Source: Falciphora oryzae
Taxonomy: Eukaryota > Ascomycota > Sordariomycetes > Magnaporthales > Magnaporthaceae
Direction of reading: 5' to 3'
Length of the DNA: 64,000 nucleotides
Assembly (NCBI GenBank): GCA_000733355.1
Contig: JNVV01000001.1
Location: forward strand, 1,525,404-1,589,403
Positions 35,314 to 47,016 of this stretch are shown here, piece by piece. The notes under the pieces were generated by a model. The model was given only the letters and a program-made list of their open reading frames with translations, ran no database searches and was not told where the DNA came from. Numbering within the stretch: the first letter of the stretch is position 1; each line of letters starts with the position of its first letter. Made by a program: the position numbers and the translations under genes.

Positions 35314-38300
35314 TCAGTTCCCCTTCTTGCTGGCCAGCTTCATCTCCCGTAGCTTCGCTTTTAGGTCTTCTCTAGTCTGAATGTCCTGAGAGAGGGGCGA
35401 CGTTCGAAGACGGTCGATTGCCAACCTGAGGCTCATCTCAGAGTATGGGTTGATCGGGCAGCCTTTTGTTGGGTCATGATAGTGGAAACATTGTACACAA
35501 CGCGGCGACTGAGGTGTGAATTGGGTCAGGGTCTGGGTTACTTGCGGATTGGTCGGCGCGACACCAGGGTTGACGCCGGAGTTGACGCCGGAGTTGACGC
35601 CGGGGTTGACGCCGAGGGTGACGCCGTTGCTGCGCAGTACGGCCACCAGCTGTTGATGTTGAGCCAGGTTCATCGGCTGTCCCAGGCCTATGCTGCCGAG
35701 TCCGTAGATGCCTTGGCCGGCAGGTCGCGGCTGGTTTGGTGGGCGGGCGCAACTTGGTTTCTGAGAGAAGGTGGGCAGGGCTGAGAGGTCGATTTGGGGA
35801 CCTTCTGGTGGTGGTGGCTTGGTAATGGACTGAGGGATCTGCTGCGGTATTTGCTGGGGATGCTGCCAGGGGCGGCCCGAGCCACGAGGCCGGCCACGGG
35901 GCTTAGGGACCGCGCCGTTCGGTTTCGCTGTCTGGCCGTGGGCTGGGACGCTGCCTGGGATGTTGAGGCCAGGCTGTGCGGCACGCGCTTCGGCAAGAGG
36001 GAAGAGTGCACCATTTGGTCCCGCCGTCTGCCCGTAGGCCGGGTTATTGCCTGGTATTTGGGGACCAGGGGCTCTGCCGACCGAGCCCGGGGGGAGCTGG
36101 AGGGCGGCGTCAAGTTCTGTGCATTTGAAGTCTCGTTAGCTGGACCGCAGGGCTGCTTTGGTGTTTCGCCGTCTGCTTGGCTTTGTTGTGAGTTGGAAGG
36201 CGACTTCGCCGTTTTCTTCGGCTGGACTACCGTCTTCGCCCGGGCTACCGCTGAGGCAGTAGTAGCAGCCGCCCTAGCAGCAGCAGCATCCCTAGCCTGA
36301 GCCCAAACCTGAGTCCGAGCTTGCGTTGGTGTTCGTGTTGGTGTTGCAGTTGGGGTTGACCTGCTTCTAGTGACTCTAGAAGCGGTCTTTGGGGTCTTTG
36401 GAGTCGCCCGAGACTTCGCAGGCGAGCCCTTCTTCTTTTGCTGTTTCTTCCTCGGAGTAGTCGTACCTTGGGTTATCGTCTTGCGAGCCGCGTTTTGCAC
36501 ATCCGACTCCACGTGTGCCTCGTCATCGTCGCTGGCGCCGTCGGCCTCGTTGGCCACGAAGTCTTCGTCCTGCTCAGACTCGCTCTTCGGGCCCTCGTCA
36601 TCGAACTGCATGTGCTGCGAGTACTGGACAGCCTGGCGTCGTCTGCCGCCACGCCCCAGCACCACGGCCTCCTTCTCCGCGCGGCGTTTGGCGTCCATCT
36701 CGCGTTCCATGAGCAGCTTCTCCCACACGTTCTCGCTCACGCCAGTGCCCTCTGTCACCTCGAGGTCGTCGACCAAACCACCCTTGTCGTTGACCCAGAC
36801 GCGGGCAAGTGTGAACTCTCGCTCACGCTTGTCGTCCTCACCCAGCTCTGGCGCGACGAGATGTGACCGGTCAAGGAGCTTCTCCACAGAGGCATCATCG
36901 TATTTGATAACTTCCTTGTCGTCATTGTCGTTGAAAAGGGCTTCTGCTCCGTGTTTGAGAATCGATTCCAGGTCATCCGACTCCACATCTTGCTTGTCCA
37001 TGGTCTCGATCATGACGTGATCGAGAGCCATCTTCTTGCGGCCCATCTGCATGATCTTCTCCTCGACCGAGCCCTTGGTCATGAGCTGGAAGCAAAGCAC
37101 CTTCTTTGTCTGTCCGATACGGTGAGCCCGCGACAGCGCCTGGATATCTTGATGAGGGTTGAAGTCCGGATCGAGGATGATCACCGTGTCGGCCGTCGCC
37201 AGGTTGATGCCTACGCCGCCCGCACGGGTGGAAAGCAGAAACGCAAAGATCTCCGAGCCGGGCGCGTTGAACTCATCGATCCGATGCTGCCTCTCTAAGC
37301 TCGTCACGCTGCCGTCCAGGCGCCGGTACTGGAAGCCAAGCCCGTTCAAAAAGTCCTCGAGGATATTCAGCTGGTCAAGGAACTGACTGAAGATCAAGAC
37401 TCGGTGGCCTTTCTCCTTCAGCTTCGGCAGCATCATGTTCAGAAGCACAAGCTTGGAGGATGCTTCAATGAGACCAGCCTGCATGGTTTTGGCGTCCAGG
37501 TCACGGTCCTCGATGGCGTCGCTGTACACGAAGGGATGGCAGAGACACTTGCGGAGCTGCATGAGGATGTTGTTGAGGGAGCCACGCTCCGTCTTGCTCA
37601 TCTTGCTCTTGGCGAAAATCGCCTGGATCAGCTGAGGGTTTTTTGCCATGATGGACTTGCACAGTTTCTCCTGCACGACCGACATGGTGACTGGCACAAT
37701 GACCTGTCCCATCGGCGGCAGGAACTTGAGCACATCGGCCTTTGTCCGCCGCAGGAAGTAGGGCTTGATGAGCGCATGGAGCCCCGGGATGTTCTCATTG
37801 GTCAGCTCGGCATATTCCTCATCCATCTTGGCCGCAACCTTGCTGGTATCGATAAACTGGATCAGGTTGAACAGCTCGCGCTTGTTGTTCTGAAGCGGCG
37901 TCCCGGTCAGGAGCACGCGGAAGGGGACCTTCATGGCCCGCAGCGCGCCATAGAGGAGACTCCGGTCGTTCTTGAGACGCTGGCCCTCGTCAACCACCAG
38001 CCCTTGCCAGCGCACGTTGCGGAAGAGGTACCGGGTCTGGGGATCCTGCGCCGAGTCGTACGACATGATGACGACGTGCGCCTTGATGTCCTTGGACCCG
38101 TCGGGGAAGAGCTCGTTCTTGTACGCAATTTCCTGCGGGATCTTGCCGCCGTAGTAGCATACCACACGGAGGTCCGGGACCCACTGCTTCATCTCGCGGC
38201 GCCAGTTCGGGCACGTTGAACTTGGGACGACGATCAGGAACGGCCAGCACTTGGGCTGTTGCAGAGCTAGGTAGCCCACCATGCCGCAAACCTGGATTGT

Positions 38301-41300
38301 TTTACCCAGGCCCATCTCGTCAGCAAGGATGACGCTCTCCATCTTGTAGAAGTGCCAGACCAGCCAGTTCACACCCTCGATCTGGTACTTCATCAGCCGG
38401 CGGGATGGCGTCAGGGCTTCAGGCTGCTCGACAATATCCGGAGGTGGGTTTTTACAGAACTTGTTGATGCGCTCGTTGATGACATGGGGTGGGACCGCGT
38501 TGAAGAGCTTGCCGTTGACGTATTCCTCGTAAGCCTCCTTGAAAGCGTCCCATAGAGGCCGGTTGCTTCTGGAGGGAGGCGAGTCCCAGACAACCTCCTC
38601 GTACGACAGGCCTTGGAACTTGACGCGGACTTCCCTGACCTTGGAGATCTTTGCCAAAGCATCCTCCTTGGAAGTGACGCGATCGCTACCGTTGTGGTAC
38701 CTGGCAGCAAAAATGATATCTGCCATGAGGCACTCGACTGGGATCGCGTCTTCTTTGGTGAAGCGTGGAGGTGGCGGCTGTCCATCGTCACGCTTGGCAA
38801 AGGATGCCCGCATTGCGGCATGACTAGCGCCGAATATCCACGCGCCCGGCATCCAGGTGCAGTGCGCGTACGACATCTGACCCCATTTGACGAGATACTC
38901 CTTGTCGTCCTCGCTGATGAGGCTGTAGGACTCATCCTCGTACGAGTCGTGGTTGACAGGTCTCCATGTAACAAGCCCCTGGATCTCGTCGTTTTTATGG
39001 ACCAGGCAGTCCTTGCACGTGTGATGCATTGTGTACTCGGACATGCGGTCGGCACGGATCCTGTCCTTGTCGGTTGGGTCCTCGTCGGGGATGTTCTCCA
39101 ATCGAGGGAGATGCAGATAGTGGAATGCCCGCTTGCAACTGGTGCAGCGGAAAAGAACATTCTCGGGGTTGTTGACGAGCTTGGCGGGGACCTTGGTAAT
39201 GGGGTCATCACCGTTATTGGCAGCACGGAGCTTCTCCTCCTGCTTGGATGTAAGCTTGGGGGTGAACTCGCGGCATGCCGGACCAACGGAGCGGCACTCC
39301 TGGCAGGTGTCGTGCCGCGGAGCCTTGCTGTCCTTCTTGCTGGGGAGGCCGATGCAGAATCGGCACTGGAGCACGAAATGATCCGGCCCGACCTTGCTCA
39401 CACGGTGGTCTCTCATTCCCCGGTATCCCAAACACACCTTGTGGATCGAGAACGAGCAGCCCTGGCAGTGAATCAGCATCCCCTTGTTGTGATTCGTTCC
39501 ACTGGATCCGCAGGTGCCGCAGGTCTTGGAGTGAGCGTCGACAAATTCCATGTTGTCCACCGGCTGGAATATCTCCCTGATACTGACAGCTTTCGGGACA
39601 GCAGGAGACTTGTCGTCCTCGACGTAGAATGAGTCGTCATCCGCTGGATCAAGCATGGCCTTGGTAGCCTTGGTAGCCCTTCCCGATCGTCGCACCTCAA
39701 ACTCGATCGATGCCTGCCTGTAGGTGACTCGTGATGGCCGGCCGCGCTTTCGTTTGGGATTCTTGGGGTTGATGTCGGATCGGATGATGGGAATAAAGCT
39801 CTCATCCTTGTCGTCCTCGCTCTCGCGGGCATTGTTGTCGCCTGCCAGCTCATCCTCATCGTGGTCCACACGATTCTGGCGGGTGGTCAGAGCAATCCGA
39901 GGACGAAGGCTGCGCTGCACCGGCTGCGAATGCTCCCTAGACTCGGTGCCGGTTCGGGCAGTACGCCTCGAGGAACGTCGGGAGCTCATTTCGGCGGCCT
40001 GATATTTCCGCGACAATGCTGATTTGCGTCTGGACCCGCGAACCTCGTCATTATCGTCGTCAAGGTCCATATCGTCAGAATCACCCTCGTTGTCATCGTC
40101 GTCGTCAGGGGAGTCATCGTAGCGGAGCTCATCGGAGGAGTCATCACGATGTGAGTGCTTGCGCTTCTTGTGAGGCCGGTCAAACATGGTGCCGGCTGCA
40201 GAATCGCCAGAATGTTGGAACAGCTCTAGCGCCCGGAGCCCGTTCTCAGAGGCGACCAGTTCGTCAAATGATACCTTGGTAGCGGGTTAGCGCGAAAGCT
40301 GGCCACAGACTGATAACCCGAAGATGATGTGTGAAATGCAATAAATGAAAAATGGGCAAGCGACTCTAAACCATACCGTTCACCAGGAATCCGCAGTACT
40401 GCCAGGCAGCACGGCGGCCCTGGATCCGAATAGGGTGGTTGAGAGGAATTTGTTGTCGACGAAGAAGTGAAAGTCAAGGAAAGATGAGATGGGCTGATAT
40501 AGTCCCAGAAGGGAAAGTCTGAGGGAACGCTGATCGCAACAGGCAAGTAGCCCCAAGATCTTGGATCAGCCAGCACGGCGGACTAAGGAAGCGAGCGTTT
40601 GCGGTGGCAGATAGATTTCGCAGTGATATCGGGCAAGGCGGATAACCAAGTGTGAAATGTAAAGTGTCAAGTGGGAGGCGCCAATTGTGGAATTTGAGTC
40701 GTTGAGAGGGTTGCGTTTGTGAAGTGTTGAGTGCCAACTGCGAATTATCCACGGAAAACGGTTGGAGGTTGCGGTTTGGGTTCCGTTCAAGTGGGATCAA
40801 GGAGGGCAAGAAAAGGCTCGGAGAACTCCCGCAATAGCACTCATATCAGACTAATCGGACGAGAAACCAACCACCAACTTGGTGCTTTGGTATACGCTGT
40901 CGGGGAAACTGCACTGGCTACTGAAGGAACAAGGCGTCGCAAGAGCATTGGAAATTCGGGGCTTACCTGGTCGACAGCCCCGTCGTCGTATTCGATCTGA
41001 TACCATTCCTCTCCGCGCGCACCTGCGATCTCGTCCACAATAGAGCGCACGTAGGTACTCCGCGGCGCAACCTTGTACTCGTCATGAAGATGCGCCGGCA
41101 GTGGGGTGATGCGGATCTCCAGGCCCCCAGATTTCCGGACTGGCTCCTTCCCCTTCGCGACCTTGGAGCGCGCCGCTGGATGCCAGTCGTCAACCTCCAC
41201 CTCTTCCTCCTGTTCATACTCGTCTGCGCCTACGTCTCCGTCCTCAGAGGAGTCCTCACTATCCTCTTCAGCCTCATCCCCATTGCGCAAAGCGACATCT

Positions 41301-41506
41301 TGCTCCGGGTCAGGAGACGCATCATCGGCCGCGTCGCCAGTGATCTCGTCTGTGCCATTGACGGCATTTCGGTTCGGAAGTTCGATGGATGAGAGAACCG
41401 GGGGGTCGGCAGTCGCAGCCGCAAGTTGGGAGACAGCGGACTCGATGTCGAGGCTGGACGCGGCCTCCGAGACCTCAGCCTCGGAGGCGGCGGGGCTGCT
41501 GGCCAT
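35314..41506 (-). CDS. SNF2-family chromatin remodeller, Mit1/CHD3-like (PHD + chromodomain)
   Basis: Three exons on the minus strand, 41506-40967, 40274-36467 and 36116-35314 (introns 692 and 350 nt), 1716 aa. Exon 1 ends inside a Tudor/chromo-like segment (EEWYQIEYDDGAVDQ) that continues as VSFDELVASENGL in exon 2, so the gene starts upstream of the in-exon ATG at 40187. Then: acidic and basic regions with an AT-hook-like KRKRGRPSR; a PHD-type Cys cluster (about 432-487); further Cys pairs; a chromodomain (EYLVKWGQMSYAHCTW, about 640); SNF2 ATPase motifs (DEMGLGKT near 832, DEGQRLKN, LTGTPLQNN); helicase C (VLIFSQFLDQL, STRAGGVGINLATADT, SRAHRIGQTKK). Domain order resembles S. pombe Mit1 of SHREC, an ATP-dependent nucleosome remodeller in heterochromatin silencing. 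Exon 3 adds an AT-hook-like PRGRPRGSGRP and a Cys/His box (CVQCFHYHDPTKGC). Without the second splice the frame ends at 35688 with a different tail. Confidence 0.88.
35565..35629 (-). repeat. 12-bp tandem repeat encoding Gly-Val-Asn-Pro/Ser units
   Basis: Imperfect tandem copies of a 12-bp unit in the last exon of the remodeller encode a four-residue repeat of the form GVNP/GVNS, just before the Cys/His box. Confidence 0.8.
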
Positions 41507-42024
41507 CGTCCCGAAATAACACACTAGAAAGGGAGCAAGATCGCGTCTAGCTAGCCATGTCTCGGTGCCGTGTCGGGAGCAGTCTGTGTGGTGTGCGTGG
41601 GTGCTATGCGGCCCGGTGTGCAATGGCGATGGCGATGCGCGTCCTCCTCGACGTGGGGGTTTTTACAAAATATTACGAGCCAGGCTAAAGTAACACCAGG
41701 CGATCAAGGTTCCGAAGCGCGTTGAACGCGCCAGAAACCGCGGTTGAACTTTGTTACAACGTAATTAATGAATCCTTGTGGGGTCTGATGTCGTGGATGC
41801 CGACGTCTATGATTGGATGGAAGCTCCCGAGTTCAACGGCGCTGGCACCTGGGAGTGGGGCGCCCGAAAAGACGGGAACGATAATGAAAGCTGAAGTGCC
41901 GATAAGGACCGTGGGGAAAAAAAAAAGATGGGATGGAAGGGGAGAAAAAATCTTGGGCTTCTAAGACGGGAGTGCAGCCACGATCAATTCTTTCACGTAT
42001 GCTTGTACACTTCTCCCCAATGCA
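41507..42024. other. Divergent promoter region, remodeller / MRM1
   Basis: 518 bp between the divergent starts at 41506 (minus) and 42025 (plus). No gene; no clear TATA box. Confidence 0.6.
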
Positions 42025-43938
42025 ATGATACCAGGCAGATATTCCTGTGCCTCTGGCTTGCGTGCTTTGACTTTCTCGCAAAGGCCCCGTCTCCTCGTTC
42101 AAGTCGGCAGCCGGCCCTCGTCATCCCTCTCCGCGGTCCACCGTGGCTTGCGACAATCCGAGCGGCTGAACCGCGAGAGCTACAGCCCCCGGCGCGGTTC
42201 TGCGGGCACCAGGGGTGGTGATGCACGCCCGTCGGCAACGGGCAGATCCCGGGCGGGCGTGAACGATGGCCCCTTCAAGAAGATCGATTTTAAGATCAGG
42301 AAGGGCAAAAAGGATATCGCCGAGCCCCCCAAGCCCAAACGCAAGACGCGTAGTGCACGGTTCAATGATCCTACAGATTCGTTCGGCAAGAAGAGTCTGG
42401 TGTACCAGCTCAAGAGTGGACAGCTCAGAGACGAGCTGTCCGCCCTTCACAACAAGGATGTGAAAGCGGCGCAGAACGAGGATGATTTCTGGGGCACCGC
42501 CAAGCCCGCGCCGACGTCCAAGTCGCGGAGCGCCCCGCCAAGGCGAGAAAAAGCGAGGCCATCGTCCTCGGCAACACCATGGGGCGGCCGCGGTCGGGTG
42601 AGTTCCCGCCCGCGTGGTGAACCCTCTTCAGAAAGTGGTTACAGGCGGAGCGAGAGGTCAGCGTCAGAGGGAGCCAAAAGACCAGATACGGACGGTCGCG
42701 GCCATCGCACTTGGGATTCCGCAGGGGCTCGCAGTCGCAACTTGGAAGTACCTCGCAGTCGTGACTTTGAAGCACCCCGCAGCCGCGACTATGGCGCTCC
42801 CCGCAGTCGCGACTTTGAAGCACCTCGCAGCTGCGACCTTGAAGCGCCTCGCTATCGCGGCTTTGAAGCACCTCGCAGTCGAAGTGCGGACGGGTACAGC
42901 GCTCGAGACCATGGGGGGTTTCGGGACCAAACAGAGCCGACTGTGGCAACTATCAAATACACTACCGCCGCGTCCCAGTTCCTATACGGGAAGTTTGTGG
43001 TGGAAGAAGCGCTGAGGGCGTCCCGGAGAAAGCTGTATCACCTTTACATATATGGAGGTGCGAACCGTGAAAACGTCGGGCGGGACAAGGCCATTGAGAA
43101 GCTGGCCGCGAAAAGGGGTGTCAAGGTGACGACGCTGGGGGAGCAGGACCAGAAGCTCATGTCCAAGATGAGCCAGGGCCGCCCCCACAACGGCTACATC
43201 TTGGAGGCATCTCCGATACCGCAGCCCCCGGTCACAGCACTCGGGCCTTCGGTCGCCGAAAAGAGCGAGAGCGGCGGCGTCGACAGGAACTCATTCGGCA
43301 TTGTGCTTGGGCACCAAACAGCCGAAGACCTGGCGATAAACGGCAAGGACACCGTTGTCCGGGCCCGCAGCGGCCCGCATAAGCCGCTTGTCCTTCTGCT
43401 CGACCACGTTCTTGACCCGGGCAACCTCGGAGCCATCCTCCGGACGGCGAGCTTCCTCGGCGCCAGCGCAGTGGCCATCTCGACCAAGAATTCAGCAACT
43501 TTGACACCCGTGGCGCTCAAGGCGTCAGCGGGCGCATCCGAGACCATTCCCCTCTTCGCGGTCGACTCGCCGGTCAGCTTCCTAGAAGGATCGAAGGAGG
43601 CGGGCTGGAAAGTCTACGCCGCCGTGGCGTCACACTCGGGGTCACACCACCGCGAGCACGCCGACGTTTACAGCGTCGAGGAAGGCGACCCGCTCGCGTC
43701 CGACCCTTGCATCCTCGTCGTCGGCAGCGAGGGCGAGGGGCTGCCGCGGATGCTCAAGGCCAAGGCCGATGTTGAGATCAGCATCCCGAACCAATCGGGC
43801 TCGCTCACGGTTGACAGTCTGAACGTCAGCGTCGCCGCGGCCTTGCTCTGTTCGGCGTTCATGAGGGGTCCCAACCGGTTAACGATGCCGCGCCGGCGTG
43901 ACGGACCCGTCAAGAGCGATGAGCTGGGGATATGGTAG
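42025..43938 (+). CDS. MRM1: Mitochondrial rRNA 2'-O-ribose methyltransferase (SpoU/MRM1)
   Basis: Single exon, 637 aa. SpoU-class enzymes use S-adenosylmethionine to methylate a ribose 2'-OH; MRM1 modifies the large mitochondrial rRNA. The N-terminus (MIPGRYSCASGLRALTFSQR) is basic and suits a mitochondrial presequence. The substrate-binding domain starts near residue 320 (FLYGKFVVEEALRASRRKLY). The knotted catalytic domain shows the three SpoU motifs: DPGNLGAILRTASFLGA near 470, CILVVGSEGEGLP near 568, and IPNQSGSLTVDSLNVSVAAA near 590. The start is the only ATG giving the presequence. The linker between presequence and enzyme is about 300 residues, much longer than the yeast protein, basic and Ser/Arg-rich, and includes seven tandem octapeptides at residues 236-290. 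It is divergent from the remodeller. Confidence 0.93.
   Translation: MIPGRYSCASGLRALTFSQRPRLLVQVGSRPSSSLSAVHRGLRQSERLNRESYSPRRGSAGTRGGDARPSATGRSRAGVNDGPFKKIDFKIRKGKKDIAEPPKPKRKTRSARFNDPTDSFGKKSLVYQLKSGQLRDELSALHNKDVKAAQNEDDFWGTAKPAPTSKSRSAPPRREKARPSSSATPWGGRGRVSSRPRGEPSSESGYRRSERSASEGAKRPDTDGRGHRTWDSAGARSRNLEVPRSRDFEAPRSRDYGAPRSRDFEAPRSCDLEAPRYRGFEAPRSRSADGYSARDHGGFRDQTEPTVATIKYTTAASQFLYGKFVVEEALRASRRKLYHLYIYGGANRENVGRDKAIEKLAAKRGVKVTTLGEQDQKLMSKMSQGRPHNGYILEASPIPQPPVTALGPSVAEKSESGGVDRNSFGIVLGHQTAEDLAINGKDTVVRARSGPHKPLVLLLDHVLDPGNLGAILRTASFLGASAVAISTKNSATLTPVALKASAGASETIPLFAVDSPVSFLEGSKEAGWKVYAAVASHSGSHHREHADVYSVEEGDPLASDPCILVVGSEGEGLPRMLKAKADVEISIPNQSGSLTVDSLNVSVAAALLCSAFMRGPNRLTMPRRRDGPVKSDELGIW
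42730..42889 (+). repeat. 24-bp tandem repeat encoding an octapeptide (RSRDFEAP type)
   Basis: About seven in-frame 24-bp units encode variants of RSRDFEAP (RSRNLEVP, RSRDYGAP, RSCDLEAP, RYRGFEAP). Codon choice differs among copies, so the array is not brand new. It lies in the linker of MRM1. Confidence 0.92.
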
Positions 43939-45116
43939 CCTCGGTGGATGAGAGATGCTGAAGCCACCCCCCTTTTCACACGCTGCCTGAGCAGTGTTTG
44001 CATGTACGATGAAATGTACCATAATGTGGGCTATGATACCCGGATAGATGCATTGGACATGAACAGCTCGAGACGTGATTATCCCCTTGTGTGATGACAC
44101 GACATGCTTGAATTGTAGCCCGTCACTACCTTCACTTCCTGTGCCGTGATAGCTGGTTCCTGTCAAGCTGGGAAGTCGGTGGTTGAGCAGTGTCGCACAG
44201 CGTCACAAGTAATTGATTGCTCGATCGATCTGTGTACTTTGTATGCTGCCGACGACTCTGCCGATATTGTCATGTCCAAGCCATAAGCGACCCCAATCTT
44301 CGAAGAAGCGAGCGAGGAAAAGTCAGGTTGCTTAAGCTGGCCCAGAGTCTTGGCTGTTCTGGAAACAGAAGAAGACGGAGGTCGTGAGGTGGCTGATAGT
44401 GGGTCAACCACAAGAGGTGACGTTGTCTGGCGCACTCAATTTAGTTCAGGGGGTCACTATAACCACACACCACTCACACATTTTAAAGTGTACGAATCCA
44501 GTCGAAGATCGAATCTCGAGATTGAAAATACACTAGGAGATTCTTGGGAGTTGGAGAAGAAGAAAAATGTTGAGGTTATCGTGCGTACTAATCGACGTCG
44601 CAGGATATCGTGTAACATCTTCGTGCAGAGAATGCCGTTTTGTGTGGTCCGGTGATGATCAATTTTATTCCCGACTTTCAGGGGCTTCGCAGTGACGTGA
44701 GGCGTGGACCCAACCAACCACCTCAAAAAAAAAATGTCGGAACCCGTCCACGCCCAGCCATCCTCGGCACCACGGGACCTCGTGGGCAGCCCAAGTACGC
44801 AGCGCCAGTCCGCGCACTCCTCCTGTATTTGATATGGTGAGGCGGTTGCACCTGCTCGAGTATCCAAGCCGCTGTTTTCCCACCATACCTCATGCCCAAG
44901 ACCTGTGTGATTCACCGCCCTCGACTCCCGTCGCCGTATTGGCTCGAGTCGCCTACTCACTACCGTCATCGCCGCGTCCCGCACTCCCTCCCGCCGAGAT
45001 CGATGACGATTTCCCCTGACTAGCGGCTGCCCGTCATTCCCTTCCCGAACGGTCGAACCTGAGCTTTAAGGGTGTGAGATTGGCTGGCTAGGCCTAGAAC
45101 CTGGCTGTCAAACACC
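43939..45116. other. Intergenic region, no supported gene
   Basis: 3' flank of MRM1 and promoter side of the Cys-rich GPI gene. No domain-bearing frame or repeat of note. Confidence 0.55.
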
Positions 45117-46571
45117 ATGTGGCTCGCACGTCCGATATGCGCCCTCCCCGTGCCGCTGCTCCTGCTTGTCGACGCGGCGGTGGCCGCCGCCGCCGAGCAG
45201 CAGCAGAACAGCCAACCACTCCCGACAGCCATCCGGAAAATGAGCCCGAACGAAGGCGAGAAGTTCTTCCCGCACTACGTTGCCTTCCCGGTCCCGCCTA
45301 GCGAAGACAGCGCCCAACAGCCATTCGTTGCGGCCGATAGTGCGCCGCCACACCTCATCGGACGATCACGACCAGTACACGCCGGCAGAGACATAAGCGG
45401 AGCGGACGAGCCCGGAAGCTCGAGCGAAGCGGCGGCGGCGCAGAGTCCAGCGGAATCCCGCTTCCGCCCAGCCTTCGCGGCGCACCTGGACTACCGCCCC
45501 CGCCTGAGCGGTCAGGGGGCGGCGGACGAAGCGGAGACGGAGGCGGAGAGGCTCTTCCGGCGGGCGGCGCGCGCGCTGGCCCGCCTCGAGCGTCGCCAAT
45601 GGGGCTGCCCGGCGGGCACCAAGAGCTGCACGTCCATCAACCAGCCCAACGCCTGCTGCCGCGACGGCGAGACGTGCTACTCGATCCAGGACACCGGACT
45701 CGGCTCCGTCGGCTGCTGCGCCACCGGCAGCACCTGCAGCGGCACCATCAACAACTGCGCCCCCGGCGACACGGCCTGCCCCGCGGACCTGGGCGGCGGC
45801 TGCTGCATCGCTGGCTTCATGTGCCAGGGCATCGGATGTAAGTTAACTCTCCGGCATTTTGGTATTTCCTCGTTTCTTCTCCCTTGAATCCATGCTGACC
45901 AACGTCCTTTCTCCCCCTACACAGGTGTCCGCCTCTCTATTACATCCCGCACCCAACCTCCTACCAGCACACCTACCACCTCGTCGACGTCGCCGCCTCC
46001 ACCCCCTCCACCCACCACGTCAACCACGTCCAGCAGCAGCACTTCACAGCAGCCCACGGCCACACCGTCGACCACCGCGAGGACCACAGGCACCGGGCCG
46101 AGCGACAGCGGCAACCTGCCCATCCGGCCCACGGCGACCGAGTCGGACGGCTTCCCGCCTGGCTACTGCCCGACGGGCTTCTACCCCTGCATGGCCCGCG
46201 CCGGCGGCGGCTGCTGCCAGACGGGGCGCGACTGCGCCACCACCAGCTGCCCGCCCCCGCCGTCCTCCACCACCATCGTCGACAGCGGCGGCGCCACCGT
46301 CGTTGTGCCCCTGCCCGTCCCCGCCGGCGCCGCCGCGAGCAGGGCGCCCACCTGCGCCGGCGGCTGGTACCTCTGTCCGGACAGCGCCGGACCCCAGGCC
46401 GGCTGCTGCCCCTCCAACTACGCCTGCGGCGCCGCCAGCTGCACCCTCACCGCCGACGGCGCTGGGGCCACGGTGCAAAAGGAGCGCCCCAACGGTGCGG
46501 CAGCGAAGCTTGTGGGCTGCGCCGGTGCCGTTGTTGCCAGTGTCCTCGTCTCCTTAGCGCATTTTCTCTGA
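45117..46571 (+). CDS. Cys-rich GPI-anchored surface protein with Ser/Thr stalk
   Basis: Two exons, 45117-45837 and 45925-46571, with an 87-nt intron (GTAAGT donor, ACACAG acceptor) that splits a Cys codon, 455 aa. Signal peptide in the first 25 residues (CALPVPLLLLVDAAVAAAA). A Pro-rich prodomain ends at a dibasic ERR site at residues 158-160, a probable Kex2 cleavage point, immediately before QWGCPAGTKSC. Three Cys modules with CC pairs follow (NACCRDGETC, GGGCCIAGFMC, GGGCCQTGRDC, and a fourth AGCCPSNYAC nearer the end), broken up by a Thr/Ser/Pro stalk rich in probable O-glycosylation sites. The hydrophobic tail (GCAGAVVASVLVSLAHFL) suggests a GPI anchor. Probable location is plasma membrane or wall. 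I recognise the general class, common in filamentous ascomycetes, but know no function. Confidence 0.85.
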
Positions 46572-47016
46572 ATGAGCATTCCGCTCGCCAAAAGAGTATA
46601 ACAGCAACCCGGGGGAAAACAAAGATTAATGATTTCAAGATGTCAAAAAGCTAAAGAGCAAACGAATACGGCGCTATACACACAGCATTTTACGAGCATA
46701 TTTGGCGTGGACTATATCGAGATAGACTGGAATGTGGACTGCAGAAAGAGCTGGAATGCAATCTTGGCAGCCAGCAACTTCCATATATAGGCATTCGAAG
46801 GGAGTTGAAAGGATTTGCATTTGAATATATTAGCTAGGGCACATACACATACGTTTTAACATGATAGATATATTTTGGAGCGCAACACCGCACCCGCTCA
46901 TTCTCCCATATTATGACCATGACTCTGCCATCCCCTTTTCTTTGGTTTCTCCATGAGCTCCCCGTTTTCCCCAAAGCTCCGTTCCATCCACTTCTTTCCC
47001 TCGAGCCTCGTTCCGT
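46572..47016. other. Convergent 3' region
   Basis: 445 bp between the stop of the Cys-rich GPI gene and the stop of the fasciclin remnant; AT-richer than its surroundings; no gene seen. Confidence 0.6.

Noticed and set aside
38613..39632. 339-codon plus-strand ORF
   Set aside because: Antisense shadow of the remodeller.
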